Below the pieces are notes generated by a model, which was given only the letters and a program-made list of their open reading frames with translations, made no database searches and was not told the DNA's origin. The translations under genes and the position numbers were made by a program. From CAZBEA01 sp964490835 (lineage in GTDB: Bacteria; Patescibacteriota; Microgenomatia; Levybacterales; GWA1-39-11): a stretch of DNA of 7,395 nucleotides. Shown here piece by piece: positions 1-5,773 of the stretch. Position 1 is the first letter of the stretch. Each line of letters starts with the position of its first letter. The DNA is taken from the NCBI GenBank assembly GCA_964490835.1, contig CAZBEA010000057.1:1-7395 (forward strand), read 5' to 3'.

Positions 1-312
1 CCAGGACGAAACACGAGTTAATGGCAACTCATATTCCAAATCATCAGCAATATTCCCAGCACATTCATCTCCTCCCACATCAATTCCATACCACGGAAAT
101 CCTCCATTAATAGTGTAATAACGAATCGTAGCGTTAATAAATTCAATCTCGGCGTTTTCGATATTTGCATCGCTTGCCTTCTTTAACTGCTCAAACGGAT
201 CAATGGTCGCAACAAGTGCGGCAGCTAAAATTCCAAGGATACCAATAACCACAAGAAGTTCGATAAGTGTAAATCCAACAGTAGACTTAGCGGTGGACAG
301 GATTTTATTCAT
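1..312 (-). CDS. Type IV pilin-like / pseudopilin protein, C-terminus cut by window edge
   Basis: The 104 visible codons encode a protein with a classic class III (type IV pilin) signal. There is a short 13-residue leader with Lys at positions 3 and 9, then the prepilin peptidase site G13|F14 followed by TLIELL, with Glu18 as the conserved Glu+5 of the mature protein. A hydrophobic helix spans about residues 14-37 and leads into an amphipathic helix (DPFEQLKKA, about 39-47). By family knowledge, such proteins are inserted in the inner membrane, cleaved and N-methylated by PilD, and assembled into a pilus or pseudopilus. The globular domain begins at about residue 60 and contains one visible Cys (C84); the rest lies outside the window. 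The pilB-pilT-pilC block nearby supports a pilus role. Major pilin, minor pilin and pseudopilin cannot be told apart from this fragment. The ATG at 312 is chosen because the leader length fits and a promoter lies just upstream. No Shine-Dalgarno site is seen. Confidence 0.93.
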   Translation of the reverse strand, partial: MNKILSTAKSTVGFTLIELLVVIGILGILAAALVATIDPFEQLKKASDANIENAEIEFINATIRYYTINGGFPWYGIDVGGDECAGNIADDLEYELPLTRVSSW

Positions 313-320
313 TACTTTTA

Positions 321-350
321 ATAGAACCACAAAGAAAAATACTTTGTCAA
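321..350 (-). promoter_or_regulatory. Predicted sigma70-type promoter of the pilin gene, close to the start codon
   Basis: Reading the minus strand, a perfect TTGACA (350 to 345) is followed by an 18-base spacer that ends in TGG, then TTCTAT (326 to 321). The hexamer is weak (3 of 6 to TATAAT), but the TGn extension and perfect -35 compensate. The -10 ends 8 bases before the ATG at 312, so transcription should begin at or within a few bases of the start codon. The -35 lies just downstream of the stop of the holB-like gene, so the pilin can be transcribed on its own. Confidence 0.6.
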
Positions 351-353
351 GGA

Positions 354-980
354 CTATTTTGCGCTTGAAAGTAAAACCATATCCCAGAAGAACCTTTTAT
401 GAAGATTATTTTTGTAGTATATCTCAAGATCTTCATATATATTCTGCAATAATTTCAAAATATTTTTGTTTGAGGGGTCTTTATAAAGCTGCTCGCGAAG
501 ATAAGAAATAACCTGAACGGGTGCATCATTTTTATATTCTGCAAGCAATACACTTAATTTCATGAGCGATTCTCTATTATTACCGGGATTATTTAAAATA
601 GCTAATTCTCCAACAATTTCGGGGTCTAGTATTTTTTTGGTATTTAGACGGATTACCGAAACTCTGGAGAGAATCGTCGGAAGCAATTCGCCGGCTGCAA
701 TGTCGCGAATATATAGGTATGTTTGATCGTCTAACTCCTCAATTAATTTTAGGACTGCATTCTGTGACTCAAGGCTCATGTCGGACGGGATTACGATCAT
801 CCTTTTTTCGCCTTTTGGGAGTGCTAGGGAGAGAAGACTTTTAAGAGCGTGTGCGTTTTTTATAGAAAAGGGAGGATCGTAAGTTATTATGAAATGATTC
901 TTAATTTTGTTTTCCTTTATAACCGACTCAATAAATTCTTTTTGTAGATCGTAATCTCCCCGAAGCAAATACCGCATCAT
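354..980 (-). CDS. Reduced DNA polymerase III delta-prime-like (clamp loader) protein
   Basis: This 208-residue protein resembles the delta-prime (HolB) AAA+ clamp-loader subunit, which helps load the sliding clamp onto primed DNA. The recognisable part is the middle: a hydrophobic strand MIVIPSD (61-67), then ESQNAVLKLIEE (71-82), matching the family signature AQNALLKTLEEP. After that comes PTILSRVSVIRL (101-112), matching the TI-x-SRC segment, with S105-R106 kept and the Cys replaced by Val107. No Walker A loop and no zinc-binding Cys cluster are present, and the protein is far shorter than the usual 300-340 residues, so it is unlikely to bind ATP itself. E. coli delta-prime also lacks ATPase activity. 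Residues 120-208 are helical and diverged. The start is bounded by an in-frame TAG four codons upstream; Met1 and Met2 are both possible. It is divergent from pilB, with no obvious functional link to pili. The family call is moderately sure; the precise role is inferred. Confidence 0.72.
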   Translation of the reverse strand: MMRYLLRGDYDLQKEFIESVIKENKIKNHFIITYDPPFSIKNAHALKSLLSLALPKGEKRMIVIPSDMSLESQNAVLKLIEELDDQTYLYIRDIAAGELLPTILSRVSVIRLNTKKILDPEIVGELAILNNPGNNRESLMKLSVLLAEYKNDAPVQVISYLREQLYKDPSNKNILKLLQNIYEDLEIYYKNNLHKRFFWDMVLLSSAK

Positions 981-981
981 G

Positions 982-1011
982 TTGACATTCTAACACTCAA
1001 TTCTCTACGAT
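982..1011 (+). promoter_or_regulatory. Candidate promoter for the pilB-pilT(-pilC) block
   Basis: A perfect TTGACA at 982-987 is followed, after 18 bases, by TACGAT (1006-1011), which keeps the key T, A, A and T of TATAAT. This would give a 5' leader of about 25 bases before the ATG at 1044. The -35 overlaps the start region of the divergent delta-prime-like gene, so polymerase probably cannot sit on both promoters at once. A second candidate -10 at 1031-1039 competes with this reading. Confidence 0.5.
987..995 (-). promoter_or_regulatory. Extended -10 element for the delta-prime-like gene
   Basis: On the minus strand TGT-TAGAAT (995 to 987) is an extended -10 with 5 of 6 matches to TATAAT. 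It ends 6 bases before the ATG at 980, so the transcript should start at or next to that codon. No strong -35 is visible; TTTTAT at 1015 to 1010, with a 14-base spacer to the TGT (17 to the hexamer), is a poor match. There is no Shine-Dalgarno site upstream of the ATG. The element shares base 987 with the plus-strand -35 proposed for pilB. Confidence 0.55.
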
Positions 1012-1030
1012 AAAAGAACTCATCGTTAGA

Positions 1031-1039
1031 TGTTAATAT
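1031..1039 (+). promoter_or_regulatory. Alternative extended -10 close to the pilB start
   Basis: TGT-TAATAT is an extended -10 with 4 of 6 matches to TATAAT. It ends only 4 bases before ATG 1044, so a transcript from it would begin within or after that codon. It would then favour the in-frame ATG at 1056. No -35 at the right spacing is seen. This resembles the start-proximal promoters of other genes in the window, but it may be coincidence in AT-rich DNA. Confidence 0.3.
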
Positions 1040-1043
1040 TCTT

Positions 1044-2762
1044 ATGGATCAGGGAATGATAAATAACGGGCGAAGTGTTGCGGATTTACTTCTTGAAGCA
1101 CACGACTTAACCCCCGACCAGTACACTGCCATCAAAAATCAAAGTACGACAAGCTCCACAAGTATTGACGACATTCTTTTGTCGCAAAAAATAGTCAGCG
1201 ATGAAACTTTTTATGAATATCGCGCCAAACTACTCGGGGTTCCATTTATATCTATTGCGACGCTTCCCCTGTCTCCTGAGGCCCTAACCTTCATACCCAA
1301 AGCAGTCGCTGAGCGATTTTCTTTGCTTCCGTTTGCATTCGACAAAGAAAAACAAACACTTTCTGTGGCCATGGCCAACCCGCTGGATCTTGAAGCAATT
1401 AATTTCGTCAAACAAAAAACAGGCCTTACAGTCATTATTTTCCAAGGAGTTCCATCTGAAATAAATGCATCAATAGGAACTCAATATTCATTCGGGCTTA
1501 TCGGTGATGTCAAACAAGCGCTCAAAGAAACTGAAAAATTTCAAGCGGTTAAAACCTTTGACCAACAAAGTATCTCGGAAGTTATCAAGGAAGCACCGAT
1601 TGCAAAAATCGTTTCAACAATTCTTGAATACGCAATGAAGAGTAGGGCATCTGATATACATGTCGAACCGATGGAGGAACGGGTCAGGGTCAGATATCGA
1701 ATTGACGGTATTTTGTATGAAAGACTATCGCTTCCCCTGGGTGTTCGTGAGGCGGTTATTTCAAGAATTAAAATTCTCTCCGGCATGAAAATCGACGAAC
1801 ACAGAACTCCTCAAGACGGTCGTTTTAATTTTAAATTCGGTGAGGAGGAAGTCGATCTTCGTGTCAGCGTGCTTCCAACAACATTTGGAGAGAAAATCGT
1901 ACTCAGACTTTTGAAAAAAAGCGGTGGGGTAGCAACACTTTCAGAACTAGGACTCAGAGGCGCGGCACTCAAAACACTCGACGCGGCGATTCTCAGACCT
2001 CATGGAATCATCATAGTCTGCGGACCAACCGGATCCGGTAAAACTACCACACTTTATTCTGTTCTTTCCAAACTCAATACGGCAAAGGTAAACATTCTCA
2101 CACTCGAAGACCCGGTCGAGTACCAAATTGCCGGAGCAAATCAAGTACAAGTCAATCCCGATGTCGGACTCACCTTCGCATCCGGACTCAGGTCATTTTT
2201 GCGACAGGACCCGAACATTATTCTTGTCGGTGAAATCCGAGATAGCGAAACGGCAGGTCTTGCAATCCAGGCAGCGCTCACCGGACATTTGGTATTCTCA
2301 ACGCTTCACACCTCAACCGCTTCAGGGGCACTCCCACGTCTTACCGATATGGGTGCTGAGGCATTTTTACTCGCATCGACTATAAATGCAGTGGTCGGTC
2401 AGCGTATTGCCAGAAAAATCTGCGGAGATTGCCGTGTGTCATACCAAATGCCCGAATCTCTTATGCGGGAAATGATGATAACGCTAGGTCCACTTTTTCC
2501 AAAAGATACGCAGCCAAAGTTATTCAAAGGTCAGGGATGCGAAGTCTGCGGACACTCAGGATATCGAGGCAGAATAGGAATTTTTGAAGTTATGCCGATC
2601 ACCAACGACATTTCGCATCTCATTTTGCAAAAAACCGATGCCACGACTATAGAAAATCAAGCCAAGAAAGAAGGCATGATCACGATGAAACAAGACGGAT
2701 ATCTAAAAGTGATTGAGGGAATTTCGACTATTGACGAAATCCTCCGTGTCGCGCAAGATTAA
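1044..2762 (+). CDS. pilB: Type IV pilus assembly (extension) ATPase PilB, GspE family
   Basis: This 572-residue hexameric secretion ATPase drives pilus polymerisation from the cytoplasmic face of the inner membrane, working through PilC. An N-terminal T2SSE_N-type domain (about 12-150) has two helical repeats but lacks the RLG-type residues associated with c-di-GMP binding in MshE-like proteins, so that regulation is unlikely. The ATPase core shows all expected motifs: Walker A GPTGSGKTTT (327-336), Asp box ILTLEDPVEY (351-360), Walker B IILVGEIRD (392-400, catalytic Glu397) and His box TGHLVFSTLHT (413-423). A tetra-cysteine zinc module, C460-x2-C463 and C499-x2-C502, is typical of PilB/GspE and separates it from PilT. 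Length is normal for the family. The ATG at 1044 has no Shine-Dalgarno site; the in-frame ATG at 1056 follows AGGGA with no spacer and remains an alternative. It is first in a block with pilT and pilC. Confidence 0.96.
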   Translation: MDQGMINNGRSVADLLLEAHDLTPDQYTAIKNQSTTSSTSIDDILLSQKIVSDETFYEYRAKLLGVPFISIATLPLSPEALTFIPKAVAERFSLLPFAFDKEKQTLSVAMANPLDLEAINFVKQKTGLTVIIFQGVPSEINASIGTQYSFGLIGDVKQALKETEKFQAVKTFDQQSISEVIKEAPIAKIVSTILEYAMKSRASDIHVEPMEERVRVRYRIDGILYERLSLPLGVREAVISRIKILSGMKIDEHRTPQDGRFNFKFGEEEVDLRVSVLPTTFGEKIVLRLLKKSGGVATLSELGLRGAALKTLDAAILRPHGIIIVCGPTGSGKTTTLYSVLSKLNTAKVNILTLEDPVEYQIAGANQVQVNPDVGLTFASGLRSFLRQDPNIILVGEIRDSETAGLAIQAALTGHLVFSTLHTSTASGALPRLTDMGAEAFLLASTINAVVGQRIARKICGDCRVSYQMPESLMREMMITLGPLFPKDTQPKLFKGQGCEVCGHSGYRGRIGIFEVMPITNDISHLILQKTDATTIENQAKKEGMITMKQDGYLKVIEGISTIDEILRVAQD

Positions 2763-2765
2763 TAT

Positions 2766-3845
2766 ATGACAGAAACAGTTAAACTGCTCGAGCTGTTCGA
2801 CAAAGTCGTTGCCAACAACGCTTCAGATCTTCATATGGTCGTGGGTCATCCCCCCATTTTACGTATCGATGGCAAACTCCTGGCCCTTGCAACGTATCCG
2901 ATCCTAACCAAGACGCTTATCGAACAATCCATCTTCTCAATCATGACTGCCGGACAAAAAGACTTGTTTGTTAGCAACAGAAGCCTCGACTTCTCCTATG
3001 GGCACGGGGGCGGCGATTACGGTGACAAGGGGAGATTTCGAATCAACCTGTACTACCAGCGTGGTACGATTGCCGGAGCTTTTAGGCTCTTGCCACCAAA
3101 GGTAAAGACCATCGAAGAGCTCCATTTACCCAAAATTTGCCACACATTCCCGTCTCTTAAGCAGGGTTTTGTCCTCGTAACAGGACCCACAGGACACGGT
3201 AAGACGACAACAATTGCCGCAATGCTCAACGAGATTAATATGACAAGATCCGAAAATATAATAACAGTCGAAGACCCTATCGAATATGTATATCCAAAAG
3301 GCAAAAGTATTTTCTCGCAGCGCGAAATAGGTCTTGATACGCATTCGTGGAACGAATCGCTCAGATCTGCACTTCGTGAAGATCCCGATGTTATGGTAAT
3401 AGGTGAGATGCGCGACCAGGAAAGCATGTCCTCGGCACTAACGATCGCCGAAACCGGACATTTGGTATTTTCAAGCCTCCACACCAACTCTGCAGCTCAG
3501 AGTATAGATCGTGTTGTCGATTCTTTTCCTCCACACCAGCAAAATCAAATCCGTGTTCAATTGTCCGAAGTTTTGGCGGGAATCGTTTCGCAGCGGCTTA
3601 TTCCAAAGATTGAAGGCGGAAGGGTAGTCGCAGCAGAAATTTTACTTGCAACAAGCGCTGTACGGGCCAATATCAGAGAGGGTAAAACGCATCTTCTTGA
3701 CACCGTTATCGAAACTTCTCGCGACCAAGGAATGCTGTCGATGGAGTATTCTCTTGCTGAACTCGTGAAAGAGGGTCTTGTAACTCTCGAAACAGCTCGG
3801 GCCTACGCGCTTCGCCCCGATTCATTCATGAAATTGGTTTCATAA
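2766..3845 (+). CDS. pilT: Type IV pilus retraction ATPase PilT
   Basis: This 359-residue ATPase should power pilus disassembly and retraction, opposing PilB. An N-terminal PAS-like domain (about 1-110) contains ASDLHMVVGHPP (19-30), typical of PilT, plus a Gly/Asp-rich loop at about 79-89. The core has Walker A GPTGHGKTTT (140-149, Lys146), Asp box ITVEDPIEY (166-174), Walker B VMVIGEMRD (209-217, Glu214) and His box TGHLVFSSLHT (230-240) followed by NSAAQSIDRVVD. The PilT-specific AIRNLIRE-type motif appears as AVRANIREGK (298-307), which by family knowledge is needed for retraction. The zinc Cys module of PilB is absent, as expected. Length is typical. The ATG comes 3 bases after the pilB TAA with no Shine-Dalgarno site, so translation probably depends on ribosomes finishing pilB. 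A specialised PilT paralogue (PilU-like) is possible but less likely, as no second copy is in view. Confidence 0.95.
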   Translation: MTETVKLLELFDKVVANNASDLHMVVGHPPILRIDGKLLALATYPILTKTLIEQSIFSIMTAGQKDLFVSNRSLDFSYGHGGGDYGDKGRFRINLYYQRGTIAGAFRLLPPKVKTIEELHLPKICHTFPSLKQGFVLVTGPTGHGKTTTIAAMLNEINMTRSENIITVEDPIEYVYPKGKSIFSQREIGLDTHSWNESLRSALREDPDVMVIGEMRDQESMSSALTIAETGHLVFSSLHTNSAAQSIDRVVDSFPPHQQNQIRVQLSEVLAGIVSQRLIPKIEGGRVVAAEILLATSAVRANIREGKTHLLDTVIETSRDQGMLSMEYSLAELVKEGLVTLETARAYALRPDSFMKLVS

Positions 3846-3856
3846 TTTGCGACCAT

Positions 3857-3885
3857 TTGTATCAATCCTATTTTTTGTATACACT
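3857..3885 (+). promoter_or_regulatory. Weak candidate promoter in the pilT-pilC gap
   Basis: The 48-base gap holds overlapping -10-like hexamers TATACA (3878-3883) and TACACT (3880-3885), 10 and 8 bases before the pilC ATG. A poor -35, TTGTAT (3857-3862), sits 17 bases upstream of the second. Position relative to the ATG matches the other start-proximal promoters here, so pilC may have its own nearly leaderless transcript as well as readthrough from pilT. No terminator hairpin is visible in the gap. Confidence 0.4.
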
Positions 3886-3893
3886 AAAATTCA

Positions 3894-5096
3894 ATGGAAT
3901 ATTCATATATTGCTACGGATAAGTCTGGTCTCAAGCAGAAGGGAGTAATCGAGGCCAACTCGCAAAAAGAAATACTTGCATACCTTCGAGCGAACAATCT
4001 TACGACCCTCTCAATCCGTCCTCTTACGGCTAAAAAGAACTTTTCTTTGTCATATCTGAACAAAGTAAGAACTTCCGACATCGTTATTTTTACGAGGCAA
4101 TTATCCTCGATGATTCTTACGGGACTTACCCTCATCGAAGCGCTAAATATTCTGAAAAAACAAAATAATTCTCCTAAAATGCAAGCGATTGTAAACGATT
4201 TGATCGACCGGATCTCTGAAGGAAATTCTTTCTCCCAAGCACTTGAAAACCATAAAGACGTGTTTTCAGAAGTATATGTTGCACTTATAAAAGCCGCTGA
4301 AACAGGAGGCCTCATGGATAAAGTGCTTGAAAGGCTCGCTGACAACTTGGAAAAGAGCGAAGACCTCAAAAAAAGGGTTCGTTCGGCGCTTTTTTATCCG
4401 GCAATCATTATGACCGGTGTCATCTTGGTCATCGCGATCATGAATATATTTGTTATTCCTCAGCTCGGCGGTCTTTATGAAAATCTGAACCTCGAACTTC
4501 CTGCGACAACCAAAATTGTTCTATCACTTTCTGATTTTACTCGACAATTTTTTCCCATCATAATAGTTGGTTTCATTGCCTTGGGATTTTTCTACAGAAG
4601 ACTATCCAAATCGGAGGATGGACGAAAGATTATTGATAAAATAAAGCTTAAAATTCCCGTATTTGGACGTATCATTGAGCTCGGAGTGTTGGACGAAATT
4701 ACTCGAACACTTTCCTTACTCGTTAGTTCCGGTACCTCTATTATCGAAGCCTTACAAATTACGGCAAAAGTTGCGAATAATTATTGGTATAAAAGAGCGA
4801 TGAACGAATCCGCGACGCTGGTTGAAAAGGGTATCTCTATTTCAAACGCGTTTCAAAATCAAAATGTCTTTCCGCAAATTGTCATTCAAATGACCAAAGT
4901 AGGGGAGTCAACAGGAAAAATTGATGAAAGCCTTCTGAAGGTTTCCGAGTATTTTGAGCGCGATCTGGACATTAAGGTTAAAACTTTGACTACGTCGATT
5001 GAACCAATCTTAATCATAACGCTCGGAGTTTCGATCGCTTTCCTTATTATCTCCGTTATCACACCGATTTACGGGCTTATTTCGCAGATCCAATAG
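3894..5096 (+). CDS. pilC: Type IV pilus inner-membrane platform protein PilC (GspF family)
   Basis: This 400-residue polytopic protein forms the membrane platform through which PilB and PilT act on the pilin subunits. It contains two tandem T2SSF domains. The first, about 60-185, has the signature AETGGLMDKVLERLAD (135-150); the second, about 265-390, has VGESTGKIDESL (336-347). Three hydrophobic segments match the family topology: about 168-190, 219-235 and 369-392. The N-terminal YSYIATDKSG followed by a KGVIEA turn is the usual PilC opening. Length is normal (about 400). The ATG at 3894 has no Shine-Dalgarno site and lies just downstream of a -10-like sequence. The gene closes the pilB-pilT-pilC block. 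Its last 20 bases, including the TAG stop, overlap the 3' end of the oppositely oriented phosphatase gene. Confidence 0.95.
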   Translation: MEYSYIATDKSGLKQKGVIEANSQKEILAYLRANNLTTLSIRPLTAKKNFSLSYLNKVRTSDIVIFTRQLSSMILTGLTLIEALNILKKQNNSPKMQAIVNDLIDRISEGNSFSQALENHKDVFSEVYVALIKAAETGGLMDKVLERLADNLEKSEDLKKRVRSALFYPAIIMTGVILVIAIMNIFVIPQLGGLYENLNLELPATTKIVLSLSDFTRQFFPIIIVGFIALGFFYRRLSKSEDGRKIIDKIKLKIPVFGRIIELGVLDEITRTLSLLVSSGTSIIEALQITAKVANNYWYKRAMNESATLVEKGISISNAFQNQNVFPQIVIQMTKVGESTGKIDESLLKVSEYFERDLDIKVKTLTTSIEPILIITLGVSIAFLIISVITPIYGLISQIQ

Positions 5097-5667
5097 AAAG
5101 CGCGAGTTCCGGAATGGAAAAAGTATGCATCGATAAATTCTTAATATCAAATCCGATACCATCGATGCCTGTATTATTTCCGAATTGTTTCAGCTTCGAA
5201 CGAATTGCGCCTCCGTGACTAACAAAAAGAACCGTTTTGCCAAGATTCATTCGAAGAATATCCGTGACAGCACCTTTTATTCGAGTATCGAATTCATCAA
5301 GCGCTTCTCCTCCCTCGGGTTGATATCCCTCAATACGATCGAGCCCAAATTCTCTCTCTAGATCTTCCCACGTTCTCCCTTCAAATTCTCCATAGTGTCG
5401 CTCTCTTAAACGACTGTCAACACGGTGGGGTAATTCTAAATAGTAAGATAGTACGTCAGCAGTCACAAGCGCGCGTGCCAAATCTGAAGAATAAATAAGA
5501 TCCAGTCGCATTTCTCCTTTCTTTTCCTGCAATTCTCTTCCGAGCGAATGCACCTCGGTTAATCCACGAGCAGATAATGGAATATCGGTGTGCCCCTGGA
5601 TCCTTTTTTCGACATTCCACACTGTCTGGCCATGTCGAATCGCATGAAAAACTATCTCTTTTGTCAT
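5077..5667 (-). CDS. Histidine phosphatase superfamily protein (phosphoglycerate mutase-like)
   Basis: This 196-residue protein belongs to the histidine phosphatase / cofactor-dependent phosphoglycerate mutase family, cytosolic enzymes that transfer or remove phosphate through a phospho-histidine. It has the catalytic loop R11-H12-G13-QT, then SSDLARA (60-66, Arg65), LRERHYGEFEG (87-97, Glu89 as likely acid) and the second His in SHGG (150-153, His151). It is shorter than true glycolytic dPGM (about 230-250 residues), so a phosphatase such as a CobC/GpmB-like enzyme acting on a small phosphorylated metabolite is at least as likely; the substrate cannot be read from sequence. The start is set at 5667: an in-frame ATG at 5700 exists, but a near-perfect -10 lies between the two, so the longer form would not be on the main transcript. 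The residues between the two starts resemble nothing in the family. It converges with, and overlaps, pilC by 20 bases. Confidence 0.88.
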   Translation of the reverse strand: MTKEIVFHAIRHGQTVWNVEKRIQGHTDIPLSARGLTEVHSLGRELQEKKGEMRLDLIYSSDLARALVTADVLSYYLELPHRVDSRLRERHYGEFEGRTWEDLEREFGLDRIEGYQPEGGEALDEFDTRIKGAVTDILRMNLGKTVLFVSHGGAIRSKLKQFGNNTGIDGIGFDIKNLSMHTFSIPELALSIGSAK

Positions 5668-5674
5668 GAAAGCG

Positions 5675-5683
5675 ATTATACCA
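5675..5683 (-). promoter_or_regulatory. Extended -10 of the phosphatase gene; decides its start codon
   Basis: On the minus strand TGG-TATAAT (5683 to 5675) is a perfect -10 with a TGn extension. Exactly 7 bases separate it from the ATG at 5667, so transcription should begin at or one base before that codon. The -35 region is poor (TTTTGA, 16-base spacer), which is common for extended -10 promoters. Confidence 0.7.
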
Positions 5684-5734
5684 AGAGAAAAAGCTCTCAA
5701 AAGGTATCAAATTTGCCCCGTAATACATTCTCTT

Positions 5735-5764
5735 TTGACTTTTACGCTTGAAGTCTGATATTAT
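5735..5764 (+). promoter_or_regulatory. Predicted gyrB promoter
   Basis: TTGACT (5735-5740, 5 of 6) is followed after 18 bases by TATTAT (5759-5764, 5 of 6), preceded by TGA to form an extended -10 (5756-5764). This is the best complete promoter in the window. The -10 ends 9 bases before the gyrB ATG at 5774, predicting a leader of only about 0-3 bases. The remaining part of the 106-base divergent region (about 5684-5734) shows no further element I can support. Confidence 0.72.
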
Positions 5765-5773
5765 GTATCCCTG

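Noticed and set aside
203..511. A plus-strand frame of 102 codons spanning the left edge genes.
   Set aside because: It is antisense to a clear pilin and to the end of the delta-prime-like gene, shows no family resemblance and has no promoter or ribosome site.
2280..3469. A 17-base identical stretch in pilB (2280-2296) and pilT (3453-3469), considered as a repeat or gene conversion tract.
   Set aside because: It encodes the shared His-box residues TGHLVF of two paralogous ATPases; protein conservation plus similar codon choice explains it.
3846..3893. T-rich tract (3871-3876) between pilT and pilC, considered as a rho-independent terminator.
   Set aside because: No GC-rich inverted repeat precedes the T-run.
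5106..5115. A TTCCGGAA palindrome just after the pilC stop, considered as a terminator.
   Set aside because: It has no loop and no following T-run, and it sits within the coding sequence of the phosphatase.
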